The notes beneath the pieces were generated by a model. That model saw only the letters and a program-made list of their open reading frames with translations. It was not told where the DNA came from and did no database searches. DNA of 64,000 bases from assembly GCA_027489875.1 (NCBI GenBank), contig JAIXZE010000311.1, positions 1-64,000 on the forward strand, in the 5' to 3' direction. This document shows, in pieces, positions 63,242-64,000 of this stretch; within the stretch, counting starts at the first letter, position 1; the number at the start of each line of letters is the position of its first letter. Origin of the DNA: Verrucomicrobiales bacterium (lineage in GTDB: Bacteria > Verrucomicrobiota > Verrucomicrobiia > Limisphaerales > UBA9464). Made by a program: the position numbers and the translations under genes.

Positions 63242-64000
63242 TTAACCCGCGGGGTTCATCGGCGTCCGGGACAGGATCCGCGCCAATTCCATGAATTGCT
63301 CCCTTGATACTCGTTCGGCACGCTCCGTCAGCTCGATTCCTGCCGTCGCAAAGGCTGATGCCACCGCATCGCGCGGCCAAAGTCCGGCCAGCAATTTGAA
63401 CATCATCTTCCGTCGTTGGCCGAACCCTGCCTTGACTGCGGCGGCGTAGGTCGACGTCACACCCGGATCCAACTCCACCCCGGGCCTCAGTTCGAGGACG
63501 GCACAGGCGGATTCCACATCCGGAGCTGGAAAGAAGCAGTCGCGAGGCACCTTGAAGGTTTCCTTCACTGAATACCGGAGCGCGAGCAGGAGGGTGAGAA
63601 CACCATACTCGGGAGTGGCCGGCCGCGCAGCGATCCGCTGGATCACCTCGGCCTGCAACGTCACCACCATCCGCCGGGGTGGAGCCTCCGCGAGTGCCAG
63701 TTCGACGAGGATGGGAGAGCCGACAGAGTAAGGAAGATTCGAGACCAGCTTCCAGCCAGTCCAGTCCCGGGGATTGTCCCGCAGCCAATCGAGGGCGTCG
63801 GCAAGCACGAGCACCAACCGCTCATCCGCACCGAATCGATCCTTGAGGACCTCGACCAGGCGAACGTCCTTCTCGATCGCGAGCACCTCCGCTGACTTTG
63901 CCAGAAGGTGTTCGGTCAGCGGCCCCAGCCCCGGGCCAACCTCCAGCACACGGTCTGATTCCACCAGGTCTGCGGCAGCCGCAATGCGCCGTATCTGGTT
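63242..64000 (-). CDS. rsmA: RsmA/KsgA 16S rRNA dimethyladenosine transferase, N-terminus beyond the window
   Basis: About 253 residues are visible, and the frame stays open to the right edge. It has the SAM-binding VLEVGPGLGPLTEHLL, an acidic second strand (VLAIEKDVRLVEVL) and NLPYSVGSPIL, the catalytic NLPY motif of adenine N6-methyltransferases. The C-terminal domain (GFGQRRKMMFKLLAG) follows. It dimethylates two adjacent adenines near the 3' end of 16S rRNA. A GTG at 63964 would give a shorter protein, but family-like sequence (RRIAAAADLV) continues upstream, so the start lies outside. Confidence 0.95.
   Translation of the reverse strand, partial: NQIRRIAAAADLVESDRVLEVGPGLGPLTEHLLAKSAEVLAIEKDVRLVEVLKDRFGADERLVLVLADALDWLRDNPRDWTGWKLVSNLPYSVGSPILVELALAEAPPRRMVVTLQAEVIQRIAARPATPEYGVLTLLLALRYSVKETFKVPRDCFFPAPDVESACAVLELRPGVELDPGVTSTYAAAVKAGFGQRRKMMFKLLAGLWPRDAVASAFATAGIELTERAERVSREQFMELARILSRTPMNPAG

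Noticed and set aside
63242-63964. GTG at 63964 as the rsmA start
   Set aside because: Family-like residues continue in frame to the right edge, and RsmA normally has about 20-30 residues before the SAM motif, so the gene is cut by the window.
1-64000. tRNA, rRNA, tmRNA, RNase P RNA, transposase or prophage genes
   Set aside because: I looked for their characteristic core sequences and for recombinase, integrase and phage structural proteins and saw none. A covariance-model scan would be needed to exclude small RNAs.

Overview
This window comes from a high-GC bacterium whose gene content fits the phylum Verrucomicrobiota (PVC superphylum). The pointers are three DUF1501 proteins and two very large DUF1549/DUF1553 cytochrome proteins (families typical of Planctomycetes and Verrucomicrobia), a LamG/Ig/PA14-type secreted giant, a Bat aerotolerance operon, and squalene/hopanoid genes. 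Assignment below phylum is inference. Genes are dense, and many neighbours overlap by an ATGA or similar junction. No rRNA, tRNA, CRISPR array, transposase or phage gene was recognised.

Layout. 1-9975 (minus strand) is one long run: a hybrid sensor kinase, a GT2 glycosyltransferase, then the MoxR - DUF58 - DUF4381-like - BatA - BatB - BatC - BatD cluster, with BatD running off the left edge. 10211-13087 holds a GT-C type membrane glycosyltransferase, a barrel-like outer-membrane protein, a cysteine-free cytochrome-like small protein and a glutaredoxin. 13193-14662 is a solitary DUF1501 gene, followed by about 0.9 kb of gene-free, repeat-bearing DNA. 15645-19577 (minus) encodes a 1310-residue secreted multidomain protein with a clear terminator. 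19903-22537 is a flavin-dependent halogenase-like gene with a GT4 glycosyltransferase. 22566-27368 (minus) holds a patatin lipoprotein, a PfkB sugar kinase, UvrC and a GmhA-like isomerase. 28229-31012 has two secreted proteins of unknown function, then frr and pyrH. An S9 peptidase (minus) is divergent from a plus-strand array of two DUF1553/DUF1501 pairs (33564-43459) and a small membrane protein.

44107-45489 is the most unusual part. A PaaX-type regulator with a Cas2-like middle domain lies between two direct copies of a ~112-bp module. Each module carries two 40-bp palindromes that share the core CGTCGCATATGCGACG, centred 73 or 72 bp apart, and one pair of palindromes shows a compensatory arm change. 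After it come an arrestin-like membrane protein and a DUF3500 protein.

48127-55664 (minus) is a second long run: yicC - gmk - coaC, then a six-gene overlapping set of a membrane sensor kinase, a sigma-54 response regulator, a one-helix membrane protein, hpnD (squalene branch), hpnK and a small EamA-like transporter. This links a two-component system physically to isoprenoid-lipid genes. The right end has an enolase-superfamily enzyme, a rhomboid protease, a Nudix hydrolase, a soluble-glucose-dehydrogenase/di-haem cytochrome fusion, a CPBP membrane protease, a ComF-like protein and rsmA, which is cut by the right edge.
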